Numbered from the stretch's first letter, positions 13,001 to 24,207 are shown. The stretch is DNA of 64,000 nt from Sipunculus nudus (GCA_026874595.1 CM049314.1:60057300-60121299), one strand, 5' to 3'. Notes: generated from the letters alone by a model not told the origin. Translations and numbers: made by a program.

Positions 13001-13488
13001 TATACAATAACGTCTAAAATATGGAAACCTGGTCATTTTTGTTCACGTACCATAAATTCCTTACATTAAAATCATTTTATTCATGCAGCAATGCTAGATG
13101 GATAAAGTGGACAACAATTTAAAGCAAATCCTGCATGCAAGATTCCCATACCATCATCTGGCGGAAGTCTGTCCTTTACAAACGCGAGCGCTTTCTTGAT
13201 GCTCTCAGTCTTTGTTACATCTAGCAGGAAAGGCTCCACACGAGGAGAGGAACAGCTCCGTAGTTCATCAACTCCCTTCTGTGTGTAACAGCCTGCAAAC
13301 ACCCGGCATTCTAAACCATCTAGTCTCTTGGCTAGCTTGTTGCCGAACCCTGTATCACACCCAGTGACCAGGATGGATTTGGAAAATATGTTGCTGATCT
13401 GGGGTTTCCTCCGGAAATATTCCACCACAAGATAGACGATGACAATAAGTGAAAGATAAAACAACACCCCAGGAACTTCGCAAACCAT
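9179..13488 (-). CDS. SDR, retinol/17-beta-HSD-like dehydrogenase (copy A)
   Basis: Four exons on the minus strand, 13,488-13,152, 11,764-11,497, 10,358-10,195 and 9,396-9,179, all with GT-AG introns and continuous phase, give 987 nt (328 aa plus TGA). Residues 7-24 form an N-terminal membrane anchor followed by FRRK. The cofactor loop TGCDTGFG is at 42-49, NNAG at 119-122, the serine at 172/173, and the catalytic YxxxK is Tyr187-Lys191. The C-terminal part has the RYSCGWEARYFFIPLSY stretch. Order, length and motifs match the SDR9C group (retinol dehydrogenases, 17-beta-HSD6-like, BDH1-like): NAD(P)-dependent oxidation or reduction of retinoid or steroid alcohols, usually at the ER membrane. 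The substrate cannot be read from sequence. The start at 13,488 was chosen because it aligns with the paralogue's MVLECVLYF and has A at -3 and G at +4; an upstream in-frame ATG at 13,542 is less likely. Intron 1 holds a MITE. Confidence 0.93.
9956..10014. repeat. (TA)n microsatellite in SDR intron 3
   Basis: Almost uninterrupted TA run inside the third intron of copy A. The matching tract at 38,925-38,962 is shorter. Confidence 0.9.
11863..12406. mobile_element. PIF/Harbinger-like MITE in SDR intron 1
   Basis: Terminal inverted repeats: 'gggtgcctttccacacatg' at the left and its complement 'atatggaaaggcaccc' at the right, flanked by TTA on both sides (11,860-11,862 and 12,407-12,409). A 3-bp TWA target duplication is the habit of PIF/Harbinger elements. 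The interior is non-coding with GC-rich palindromic words such as 'acccgcgcgggt' and 'ccgcatgcggg'. The equivalent element is in unit B at 40,809-41,357, so insertion preceded duplication. Confidence 0.8.
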
Positions 13489-16400
13489 CTTTTCGATATC
13501 TGAATAAAGAATATCAGTGCGATTCTTAAAAATAATGGACACTGAACCGTCAAACGTTTGCCCTCTCTGATAAGCTTCCCTTTCCCTGCCCGTACTGCCA
13601 CCTGAACATGAAGATAAGGAATGAATTGTGATTAAATTCTAGTCTCAAGCACTGTCGTTAAGGACGTGTGCATACAAAAATGAGTAAACATAGAAATAAT
13701 ATATTGTTTGCTGTAGTAATGCATGGTAACTATTGATAGCATTAGAATACGACATATTCCAGAATATGAGGGAGGAAATAAGGTAAATAAGGTGAAGTAA
13801 TATTAGGAAATGTAAAAATTAATGAGAACTAATTTTTTCCCCTTACCATATAAAATCTCTCACAGCCAAAAACGATCCCTCAGCCATGCATTTAAACAAA
13901 ATGTACTGACACTTGTGATACACAGTTTAATGATGTATTCCGGAGAGAATCCCACACTGAATATAAATGTGATACTTTGCTCCAGACCGACCCAAAGTTT
14001 TATTTCAAACAAACTATAAATGCAAAACGGACACCCTCTGATGTTTATACTTTGAAAAGCACGTAGCTATGTAAAACTGGTAGAGTGCACAGGCTTGACA
14101 CTGCGTTTTGAATCAATACATTTCTGCAGGAGTAAAATGGAATTAGGCGATAGATTAACATATAATGTTTATATTTTAAGGTGCAGTGGCAAAGGCATGT
14201 GTCCCGATTTATACACTGTATTCGATATTTATATAAGCGCATCAGTTTAAAATGAATGAATAAATAGAAATGAACTCAACTCCGGTGAGATAAATAAGTT
14301 GCCCACAACATCAGTTTATTGTTATCAAAAACGAATAACAATGTTAAGGGTGATCAATACAAACTGTAAAAACACGCTTTGTTGCTTTTGTAATACATAA
14401 CCGAGAACGCCTACACACTAAATAATGTTAGGAGTGCGCATACCACGCCAGTGGTTATGAGTCTAAAAATTAACCTCAATATTATTGCACCTCCCTATGA
14501 GAATGTGTATGGAAAATATGCAACAGCAAAAATAGTATAGGGCGAATGGATCAGAGGAATTCAATCAAAGAGACCGAAAAAAAAAATTCTGATCCTCAGA
14601 TACTTTGTATGCAAAATATCTCATCCAATTAGGTAAACCGTTTTGACTTCAAATTTTAATACAATCTGCAGAAACTCAGTAATATGATTAAATAATTTTT
14701 TCGTGGTATGTATGTCGATATTTCATAAACTGCTGATATTTCATAAATATATTCAGTGCCTGATGAGTTATGCATGGGTATGATTCACGCTGTTCTACCG
14801 AAGCTGATGATATTTGAAATGTCTGCGTAAACGGTTTATACACAATTTAATGGCTGGTGTTATTTAAGTTTTAGAAAATACAAATAAAAACTAAATTTAT
14901 TGTAGCTGGTGCCATTACGACAATTAATTGGCCTACATATGCCAAGACTAGTGTTTGCGTATTATTTGGAGAAATATCTTGATGCTGTTATTCTGGAAAT
15001 GTATTATTTTTGTCTGATTTGTGAAGATTACGCTACAATGCACTCCTGTTGACAATTTTTTTTCAAGAGACAGTTAATGCAAAATGAATTTGCCGGTTTT
15101 CTTTAATAGTTCTAACGTGACTGATATGTATGCCCGGATGTTGCTTTTTTCATGCCAATGATAAGACTGGTCAAAATACGGAAAATATAGCTCAACCCCG
15201 CAACAATTGCAAGAATTTGTTTCATGATGATTTTCTATAATATAGGACCATCTAAAAATTGACCAAAATTGGATTCCGGAAAAATTGTTATTTTAAAGAT
15301 GGCTTGCAAGATAGCCGCCAAGCCCTTCATATGGCAATAAATCTACTAACAAATCCAAGGCGTCCAAAATGGCCTTAAAATGGGCATAAATCATTCACTA
15401 TTCATCGTTCAATTGTATTTTTGGTATCTACTACCAGAGTTTTGGGACCAAGAAAGCAAATGGAAACAACAACACATCATTATGTACTTATGCCAATGAA
15501 ATTTCAAGATGACGTCCAAAATGGCCATGAAATCCTTCAAAATTGCCATTGTTGTTTTTTTCCATGATAGATTGTAATTGTGGTATCTTCTGCTTGGGAT
15601 TTTTTTGGGGTCAAGTAGTCCAACAGAAATATCATTTGGTATTTAAGTCACTGACAAATATAATCCCAAATAAATCACCGCTGTATATTCTTGTGACTGG
15701 CAAATTAAAGATGTTTTCAAAATGGCCACCGATTTTGTCATTTGCATTAAATGTTCATAGGTCACTCTTTATATTTTTGTCTTAATTTTTTCGTGTCTAT
15801 ACTTATTTTTAGGGTTAATTATTTGCCCAGTGGTAAAACTATTAGCAAATCAACTTTAACTTGCAGGTAACCTAAGCGTTCAAGGTAGCATCCAAGATGT
15901 TAGCCGAATAATTTAACATTAATATGGTTAAAAGGTTCTATCGCTGACGACAGTCTGCCGCTTAGTTCAGTGTCTAAAAATGAGAATTTAAGAACATTAC
16001 TAAATCCTTGAGTATTCAGGTGTTCTAAAATATGAAACAATGGACCCAAGATGGCCACCAGTATACTGAAATCGGCTAGAACTGGCGCATTTCTATTGGA
16101 TCGGTAATAAAGTGCTTACTCCAAAACTCTCAGAAAAAAATAGCTTGAGCCACATGAATTAGGAGCCCACGACGAGCGTCATCATTAAAACACGGTTTTG
16201 CTGTGTCTTACTATATGGAATGCTGCATGTATCCGGTTTACCAGGTAAAAAAGCTGGCATAGTCTCAAACTCCTCCAGCTACATCTTTCTATTAAGCAGC
16301 AGCTATGGACCATCTTCAGGAGATTATATCCATGCCTGCCAGTAATAGAATCAACTGATTGAATGGTCCTCCTCCGGTTTGTGACATCTGTCTTTCTTTT

Positions 16401-18248
16401 GTTCCAAGACTATACCGTAATATAATAGTCAATTCAAAGACAGAAAGATTTAGTAAAGGGTGCAACCTTTCCTCTCGAGATTCAAAGCTAACTTAATTTA
16501 CATATTGAGACAGATTCATGGGAAATAATTTGCCATTAAACCAACATTTTTAACAGCTATCAGTACACAAACTCCAATCAATTAGCAACTGATAAAGCAC
16601 TGCTACATATGTGGCAAGAGAGCCCGATCTCAAAATCTCGCCAGCATCTGTCTATGGATATCTTGAAAGCCTTTCTCATTGGAGACAAGTGCATCTTGCT
16701 GGTCGGTACCGACAAAAGATATTAGAGGGGCGTGCCTGGTCCATATGGTAATAGTATATCTTTCTAGATATTCGTCTGTTTAACCATCTCTGTAGCGAAA
16801 CCTGGCTATCACAAAACTTCCGTCAGATAATCAGACAAATACAAAATGAAGTGGAAGCATCTGAGATCCAAACAGTGCCAGTTTATCTACTAAGTCATCA
16901 TTCATTGGTGCGATACACAAGACCCCAGAATCACATTGGGGAAGAGTTTTAGATTCACCATCACCTGCTGAGATAGATCTTTACACTGCACACAACACTG
17001 CATGCACCATTCAAAGTGAAGAGTGTCATCTATGAAAAATATTTCAACACTTTCATAAACTCATATATAGACTTTCTAAAGATCACATCCATTGGTAACC
17101 TACCATCGATGTGCTTGCCTCTCTCCCATACTACAGGCGGTTATAAAAGCTACCCAGGGCATTAATTATGATCTGCAGTTTAACGTATCATTACCTGCAG
17201 TATCTGGGAGGAAGAGGCCATATGCCACAAGATTTCAAGGATACCAAAGTTATACCCTGCACTATTTATGACAAGAGTAGCACATGAGACAGCTGATCGG
17301 AGAAAGGCATATCCTTTCGTCTATCTCTGAGATGATAATGGGCATCACAGAGACAGAGAATACAAAAGCTCGGTTTAATGCATTTGAATTTGATAATTCT
17401 GCTTTTACATTTGGTTTTCATGGAGCATTTACATGTATATGCATTGACTCGCATTTAAACTCTACTATATATGGCTTCTATGGGATACTTTCATAACGAA
17501 ATCAAACTTGCATCCAGGACAACGATTGGGGAAGATTCTGGTACATACAGTAAAATGTGACATTTCATTGCACAAACTCGACACAAATATTTTTATGTAT
17601 GCAGATAAAAGGGAGAAAAGATTTATTCTAGGTAATAAATGAAATACATGGATTAAGATACACCTTATATCACACAATGTTTTCGATATAACTACAAGCG
17701 CCGCCCGCTGAACGAGAGTAGCAAGCAAACAGGTTTACCATAATACTTTCATGCATATAACAATCATTTCATAAAACTGAATAAAAAGAACATGAGAACA
17801 CCTCAAATATTTTATTTGTATTTTCAGCTGAAGAAAAACTAGCTAAGGTATTATGACTTCCAGGGCATGGGATGACCCAAAGTTGGATTAGCGAGAAAAT
17901 TTTAATATAACCACATATAAGGGACTTTCTTAGTTATACAAGTTATTTCAGCATTTCCTGTTTTATTTATTTTCTGGCAGTTCAACACCTATTTTTTTGT
18001 TTAAAACATATGATCCTTTATGATCCTATTCACCACCTATTGGTAAACATTGGCCTGTAACCAGTTCTAAAAGTGTTACATTTACCCCACACCAGCACGT
18101 CACGCTTCAAATTTGATTGGTTTAAACAAAATGTATCAATCTTGGCCCTCCCATTCCCAGTCAAAGTTTTCATGGGTTCATGTGCATGCGACGATATGCC
18201 ATCCCAATTTATATTTGATATATCTCTGGTAAAAGGTCAGTAACTGCT
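13489..18248. other. Upstream flank of SDR copy A, no gene seen
   Basis: Matched nearly base for base by 42,440-47,180. It would contain the SDR promoter, but I cannot point to a TATA box or CpG island. Open frames here are short and without domains. The 16.1-17.7 kb part has higher complexity and could be an old coding relic that I do not recognise. Confidence 0.55.
15296..16060. repeat. Cluster of AARATGGCC motifs
   Basis: The words 'aaagatggc' (15,296), 'tccaaaatggcc' (15,363), 'gtccaaaatggcc' (15,514), 'tcaaaatggccacc' (about 15,716) and 'caagatggccacc' (16,048) recur within 0.8 kb. They are separated by loosely similar text such as 'accaaaattggattccgg'. This is a degenerate interspersed repeat. 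The core resembles the YY1 site AAGATGGC. Unit B has it at about 44,280-45,000. Confidence 0.5.
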
Positions 18249-18397
18249 CAGTGGCGGATCTAGGGGGGGGGGGGGTTCGGGGGTTTAACCCCCCCCCCCC
18301 CCTTGGGCTGCCAAAAAAAAAAAGAGGCTCAGCCTCGGGCAATAGGTTTTAACCCCCCCCCCCCCCCGGACTAGTAGGAAGTGAACATGTGTTACTT

Positions 18398-18436
18398 TTT
18401 TCTATGCACATATCACCGTGATATGTGCATAGAAAA
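18398..18436. repeat. 39-bp near-perfect palindrome
   Basis: Two 19-base arms (18,398-18,416 and 18,418-18,436) are exact reverse complements around a single C at 18,417. The arm core is 'ctatgcacatatcac'. It sits near the left end of the hAT-like insertion. Confidence 0.9.
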
Positions 18437-18530
18437 CGTCATCATGTGTCTAGACCCACACAGTATGTTCCTCACACTCGACTCTGTCTCATGCAGGCCC
18501 AGCCACAGACACTTGCAGGCATTGTGTAGT

Positions 18531-19092
18531 GCACGCAGCACGCCTACCCTATCGCCTGCCTATGTTGGACGCAAAATTCCCATCGCATGCACGTGTTACT
18601 TTCATTAACACATTCATTGAGAAAAGGTGTGAAATTATAGCTCTCCTGCTCATAAAAACCTTACATGATCATGATGTGACTTGATGACGACGGCATTGCA
18701 TTGATGCAGTGCGCGTATTGCATTGATGACGGTGCGCGTATTGCATTGATGACTGTGCGCGTATTGCATTGATGACGGTGCGCGTATTGCATTGATGCAG
18801 TGCGCGTAAATTGCATTGATGACGGTGCGAGTATTGCATTAATGACGGTGCGCGTATTGCATTGATGCAGTGCGCGTATTGCATTGATACAGTGCGAGTA
18901 TTGCTGATGAGCGCGCCATGAGATAGTTGGTGTAACTACATTCACAGCCGGGAAATGTACAAAATGTAACATATTTAATTTATACGCGCCTAAGGGACAA
19001 GCTTAGTGTGAGTGGTTCTCATCACGCGGCACGCCTAACCTATCGCCTGCCCATGTTAGACGCAGTGAGTAAGCCTATCGCATGCACATGTT
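18531..19092. repeat. Direct repeat pair around a minisatellite
   Basis: The stretch 18,531-18,598 ('gcctaccctatcgcctgcc', then 'atcgcatgcacgtgtt') recurs in direct orientation at 19,022-19,092 with a few substitutions and a short insert. The pair brackets the 23-bp minisatellite, which suggests an internal duplication or a nested element. Confidence 0.75.
18693..18905. repeat. 22/23-bp minisatellite, about 9 units
   Basis: Head-to-tail units of 'tattgcattgatgacggtgc' type plus a few bases. Units ending 'gatgcag' (22 bp) are interspersed with units ending 'gatgacgg' (23 bp). Repeated HQCNTRTVINAI-type peptides on the minus strand are by-products of the repeat. Confidence 0.92.
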
Positions 19093-19148
19093 CCCTGCCT
19101 CAGTGCTTACTAGTGCTCATTTGTGAGGAGAAGGACCCGAAAATAATC

Positions 19149-19201
19149 ATGGAAAGTGTCCCCCAAAAGAGAAAGCAAACATCAGTGAAAGACTTTTTCA
19201 G
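19149..19201 (+). pseudogene. Possible first coding exon of a hAT transposase
   Basis: ATG at 19,149 opens MESVPQKRKQTSVKDFF, followed by AG|GTAAGC, a good splice donor. Basic KRKQ.S..DFF starts are common at the N terminus of hAT (zinc-finger MYM-like) transposases, and this lies inside an insertion whose ends are hAT-like. No downstream exon with the zinc finger or the RNase-H-like catalytic domain is visible before 21,115, so the rest has been lost. The family link rests on a short motif. Confidence 0.4.
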
Positions 19202-19859
19202 GTAAGCCTACAGTACTGTACTGTGCAATTGTATTTTGACAGGCGAATGCGAATGCAAAGTGAGGTGTGTAACAAAACTAGTAGGCGTATTCGACTGGTC
19301 GATTTTGTGTAGCACATTCTCCCAAATCTACACATTTTATTTTCGTCTGGTAGTCTGTGTTACACGAACTCCCCACTCGTGTCAATTTCTTTTTTTCAGT
19401 GAGTGGCTCCCTGTAGATTTCAACAGACTTAATATAAAAAAAAAATGTGGCTTCAACTTCGGCGGCTATCTCTATCGTCATGGGCAGCCATTTTTTTACT
19501 TGACTTTATTCGACTGACGACCTTCTGAGTACTACTTCTTGGCGACCTCGAAAGTGGGCGGAGCTTAATTTTACTCCTCGAAAAAGTACCAGTCGAATAC
19601 GGCTACTACTATTATGATGTGCGTAATTCGTTCGTGCAAGGTGAAGTGAAAGCATTTATCACCTGCGTGTTGAGTAAAATACAATTGGGTATATGATTAC
19701 AAGAACGACCCAAGTCCATTTTGGAAAATCATATTTATTGTCCAAAATGAAATAAAAGATAACATTTCTACTTAACCAAAGTACTGGCATTTTATCACTA
19801 GATATCTACAATTATACTGTAGAAATCTCTTATATTAGAGTCGTCATCTTTGGTTTTAT

Positions 19860-19940
19860 CAGGGGCGTAGCCAAGGAGGGCCGCAGGGGGCCATGCCCCC
19901 CCCCCCCCCCCAGGTCGCATCTCCCCGTCCTTCCGGAATT
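19860..19940 (+). mobile_element. Second hAT-type terminal repeat, nested
   Basis: The word 'caggggcgtagccaagg', followed by a G-rich and then C-rich run, is a familiar hAT-type end. It lies inside the larger insertion. Its partner end was not found before 21,115, so only one end survives. Confidence 0.4.
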
Positions 19941-19948
19941 ACACTTAC

Positions 19949-19980
<32 letters not shown>

Positions 19981-19982
<2 letters not shown>

Positions 19983-20623
19983 GTCAATGAACATAAATAA
20001 AAGAGAAACATCAACGCCAACATTTCAAACGATCATAGTACTTTTAGATTGCTGCTAAATTTTCTAAAAATGCTAAAGATTCAGAATGAACAATCACAAA
20101 AAAACATTCGCGACAACACACCCGGATTCCCCGTAGCCGCACATTTTAACAAATCCGACCATTCTCTCCAAGATTTAACATGCACCATTCTTAAAGGTAA
20201 CTTTCCCTCCAGAAAGACAGATTAACATCTGAACAAAAGTACATCCAATCCCTAAGAACAAACATAATCGGGTTAAACAAGGACTTGGCTTTTCTCTCAA
20301 AATACCCGGCACTCTTAACTCTCCCCCCCCCCCCCGCCCTGTCCAGCTCCTGTCCTTGACATCCCAACAGCCCTGTTCTCGAGTGTACAGACAAGTGTCC
20401 AGTCATATTAATGGTTCCAGTAATAGCTATCAGCAGCCCCCCCCCCCCCCCCCCCCCGTGACCTCACCAAGGGTCGCACTATCAGCTGTGTTTACTGCAT
20501 GTTTTCACATTTGCTCTGACGAAGGCTACAGGAGTAGCTGAAAAATTAGCAGCAATCTAAAAGTACTATGATTGTTTGAAATGTTAGCGTTGATGTTTCT
20601 CTTTTATTTATGTTCATTGACTA
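19981..20623 (+). mobile_element. Penelope-like element fragment with long inverted repeats
   Basis: Arms of about 80 bp (19,981-20,062 and 20,543-20,623) are near-exact inverted copies. Between them a plus-strand frame from 20,094 reads VAAHFNKSDHSLQDL and then, after one frameshift near 20,215, SEQKYIQSLRTNIIGLNKD. The HFN..DHS..D and YIQ.LRT..P/I.GLN pattern is the end of the GIY-YIG endonuclease domain of Penelope-like retroelements. The right side also gives SDEGYRSS, another phrase usual near the 3' end of such elements. The frameshift and two long C runs (about 20,323-20,335 and 20,440-20,457) show it is dead. Inverted terminal repeats suit the known odd ends of Penelope elements. Confidence 0.6.
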
Positions 20624-20761
20624 TCTTAAGCCAGCACCCAGAGAATTTTGAAATGTTTTCATTTTTCAGATTTCATTTTGTTTTATAAATTAGCAATTGG
20701 ATATCAATAGCAAAAAAAAAAAATAAATGAAAATTTGCGCGACGCTACGCGGCTCACAGAC

Positions 20762-20889
20762 TTGTGGACTATGCTCTGCATCGCGCCTTGTGGACTATGC
20801 TCCGCATCGCGCCTTGTGGACTATGCTCTGCATCGCGCCTTGTGGACTATGCTCTGCATCGCGCCTTGTGGACTATGCTCTACATCGCC
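20762..20889 (+). repeat. 26-bp tandem repeat, about 5 units
   Basis: Unit 'ttgtggactatgctctgcat' plus 'cgcgcc', starting at 20,762, 20,788, 20,814, 20,840 and 20,866. Two units carry a single substitution. All three plus-strand frames stay open because 26 is not a multiple of 3 and the unit has no stop in any frame, so the peptides are artefacts. Confidence 0.95.
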
Positions 20890-21120
20890 GTTGGGACAAA
20901 CCCGAAAGAGAAAAAAAAGAGCATGCAAGTATGCTTAAAATCGCAAGCTGGCTACCCTAAAAATGAAAAATCTCCCTACTGTGGGAGGGGCCTCCACCCC
21001 CCCCCCCCCCCCCTTCGCTCGCTTCGCTCACTCGAGCTCCTTCGCTACGCTCCCTCGCAATACCCAGCTCAGCCCCTCAAACCCCCACCTTGGAAAAAAG
21101 CTAGATCCGCCCCTGCTGCT

Positions 21121-21952
21121 ATCGACGAGGATACAAGTTTAATGGTAAAGCTCCCTGCTTTATTGTAACCATGTCTATAATTAACATAATGGTGCGCATT
21201 TATTTGCACTCAAAGATACAAAACGGCTGTTATTGATGCTAGAACTTTAAAACTTAGAGATCTTTCGGTGTGAATAAACGCGAGCTCAAATTTTGGGGAT
21301 CGACTTAGATAATCTGATTATACAAGTGACAAAAAAAAATACAGAAAATCTTCAAGTAACTACCGAAAGACACAGGTTTTGAATAATTGAGCTGTTCTTT
21401 AATAAAATTAATATGTGTAATTGTCTGTCATTTAAAAAAATATCAATCTTAATATATATAATTAATGATCACATAGCTTTTTTATTTTACAATTATTAAA
21501 AAAACAATAATATTGCATTCTATGGCCGCATATGTACCCTGTCTGGGGGCCGGGGTGGGGGGGGGGGGGGTTAGAAAGAGAAGGGGAAAATGTTATTTTT
21601 TGCAAATAGTAAAAGTTTAAAAATCATATTTGTTGTCATATTCCACTTGGAATCAGACATTATTACAGCCATGATTGATAATTAGAAAATAATCATTTAA
21701 GATGCCCCTATTCAACAATAATTAAGATGAATAATATTAACTGACAGTATATGTTTACATCTGTTAAGTACATTTCATTGAAATGGTGTGGGAAATTGTT
21801 AAAAAAATAATTCACAATTTATTCAGGCTGTAATGAAGCATTACATCAGAATATAATAAATTCTTGTTAGTTGTAATGACGAAGTGTAACAATGTTAACT
21901 TTCAAAAATTAAATTATTAAAAATAAAATAAATACTTCATTATACAGTATAA
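21121..21952. other. Intergenic, no gene seen
   Basis: Continues unit A after the insertion. A G homopolymer lies at about 21,556-21,570. At 21,535 unit B departs, because 2 kb there (47,585-49,605) is absent here. Confidence 0.55.
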
Positions 21953-22306
21953 GGCTGCCTTTCAATGAGAGGGACGCGTTTGTCACCGCGCCGCCAGAAC
22001 GTTTCCATGAACGCGAATTTTCTGCGATAAGATGCGGTTGAGCTCTGTCGCTTCAGCCATGTTTCCCTGCAAAAATAACGCCTGATGAAGGGTTCGCCTA
22101 GCGGGGCGTTGAACGCGTGTCGCAGAAATCGCTACATGCGCGATTTTTGCCGCGCGACAATTTTGTCGCGCGGGGATGTCGTGCGGGAACCCGTTTCCAT
22201 GGAAAGGCTACATGGTTAAAACGCTAGAGCGATTCTGCCGCTGTCGCAACGCCAACCCAACGCAATCGCATCGCAGAAAAATCGCGTTCATGGAAAGGCA
22301 GCCTAA
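21950..22306. mobile_element. PIF/Harbinger-like MITE, copy A
   Basis: Element 21,953-22,303 with TIRs 'ggctgcctttcaatgag' and 'tcatggaaaggcagcc' and flanking TAA (21,950-21,952 and 22,304-22,306). The interior is GC-rich and rich in 'gcgcgac' words and carries no transposase. Copy B (50,030-50,378) differs by a gain of about 33 bases near the left end and a loss of about 36 bases of palindromic 'cgcgcgacaattttgtcgcg' sequence in the middle. Confidence 0.85.
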
Positions 22307-24206
22307 TGGTTATTATCTTCATGAAGATAATATTTGGATGTATCGCACTGTTTTTATACTTAACAAATACCATAGATATGTCACAAATTGAGCATCACTT
22401 GTCATATATAAATTGGCAGTTCTCCTTGACATATATACACTATACTTACACGAGTTATTACATACACGAGTCACTGACTCTAAGTGTTAAAAGGAAGATT
22501 CTAAAATTATTGCCACACGTTCCTTCACTGACAGAACAGCACATCTTCTATAATAATGCAAATGTACAAAGTAAAATAGTTAATTTGCACATACAAACAC
22601 CCTCACACACACAAACACAAATGTTTATATACAGGGGCGGATCTTGTATGTACACTTCTTTCTTCCTGTGTTTAAACAGGGTGCCTTCTATTAAAAACAT
22701 CAATATACATGTAATATTTAATAACAATTTTAACCATAGTTTTATTCAATAATTTTGTCAGTATATTAAATTTTATTTAACATACATGATATATGATTAG
22801 TGATGCTCTCACATCATCAGTGATTTTACTTGCCCTTCAAAAATTTATTGTTTGAATACTGGTATTGACACTAGTTTGATTTTAATTATTAATTTCAATT
22901 AAATAGATGATTTGTCAAAACCAACCTTCAATAGTAATAGAATCTCTGCTTGAGCAATACATACTTAGCAAGACTTCCTCTTGTGTTTATAAAAAAATGA
23001 GTTATTTCTCTCCCCCCCCCCCTGCACCTTGTGTAGCCTAAACCTGTATGGAATCAACACTTTTTTATGTTGTCATATTTAATTTTTTTGTTGAAACTGC
23101 ACCCTAGGTCATAAAATCAAATATCATAAAATCTGTTAGTTTGTTATTTTTCAAAAATTTGTTCTCCTAGACTTGAACAAGTCAATTTTAACCAACCGCA
23201 CAGGTGTCATGGCTGATGCGAGGGGTCAGCTGATTCGTTTTCTGACACCGGCCGTATCGAAGAGGAACAGGCGCAAATTCATCAAACTTCTCAATTTTAT
23301 ATTTAAAACATCCCTGTGGCCTCCATATGTACAGTTTAAGCCTAAGGGTGCGTTCTTTGTAAATCTAATACTGTTTGAAGTCTGCGATATACGGCTGAAG
23401 TGCCGTTTCCACGTGAAGTAACAGCACCCTTTCTTGGTTTCATGTCCAACCTAGCAACCGTATCCAAGGTGGGCGGAGCTAACTCGTCCATGCCGTCACG
23501 TCAATTACAGTATAGATTCACATTCTTGGTAATAAACTCTCAAATTTTCCTTTAATAAGAGTGAATGGTGATGGTCCCTGCTGTCCTATCTCACAACGGT
23601 GAAGTATCTTTGAACAAAATATATTATGGCAATCCAGAGTATCCCCAAGCTCTTTGGATTGTTAGCTTAGCCTCACAAAATTACAATCCACTCAAATTGT
23701 TCTTAAGTACAGTGGAACATAATTCAATTGATCAAAACAGATTTCATAGATCCAGATTGCATGCACAAAAGTATAATCAATTTATGGTAATGTTAAGCAG
23801 TGTTGCTCACATACCAACCAACCAGCCTACAAAAAAAAACAAGATAAAAGCATAATACCTCCGCCAGAAGGTACAACGACCCTGTAATTTTACTACCAAT
23901 GCAACAGTACCTATTGCTGATCTTTTCTTCTAGCTTCGACCAGCGACGCACAATGTCATGGACGTACTGGCCAAGTTAAGCGAAATCTGTACACCCACCT
24001 GACCTCATTTTCTTTAACAATGTTAATGAAATATCGGGGACCTCAGTGCGTCCAGGTGCGTCCGCTGCTGTGCCATCTCGTTCTGCGGATGATATAAAGA
24101 ATGTTACTTAAATCGCATCTTCCTACCATCAAGTATCTGTTCTATAGCCGTTCTAGGCTGTCAGATATCTGGACTCATCATGCCGGTCTTGCTTCAGTTT
24201 GACAAA

Positions 24207-24207
<1 letters not shown>
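22307..24207. other. Intergenic, no gene seen
   Basis: Nearly identical to 50,382-52,295. It contains a hAT-end-like word 'caggggcggatct' at about 22,634 and a C run near 23,012. Plus-strand frames at 22,306-22,752 and 23,173-23,421 are preserved in both copies, but the copies are too young for that to mean anything and no domain is seen. Confidence 0.5.

Larger units (their letters stand above)
18244..21120 (+). mobile_element. hAT-like insertion private to unit A, with nested repeats
   Basis: The insertion spans 18,249-21,115. It begins 'cagtggcggatctag', ends with the near complement 'ctagatccgcccctg', and is flanked by CTGCT on both sides (18,244-18,248 and 21,116-21,120). Unit B has the empty site with a single CTGCT at 47,176-47,180. 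These facts show a 2,867-bp transposon insertion with a 5-bp target duplication. The GGCGGATC ends and a KRKQTSVKDFF-like first coding exon (19,149) point to hAT, although classical hAT duplications are 8 bp. Inside are a hairpin, two minisatellites, another hAT end, a Penelope-like fragment and long G/C tracts. No full transposase remains, so it is non-autonomous or a composite. Confidence 0.88.

Noticed and set aside
18693-18905. CRISPR-like array
   Set aside because: Units are contiguous with no unique spacers, in a eukaryotic transposon; it is a minisatellite.
18661-18972. Open frames with repeated HQCNTRTVINAI peptides
   Set aside because: By-product of the 22/23-bp minisatellite.
20727-21168. 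Open frames with repeated LHRALWTML-type peptides in three frames
   Set aside because: By-product of the 26-bp tandem repeat, which lacks stops in all frames.
22306-22752. 148-codon plus-strand frame, preserved at 50,381-50,827
   Set aside because: The copies are too recent for preservation to be informative. There is no domain, and its start overlaps the MITE end and target site.
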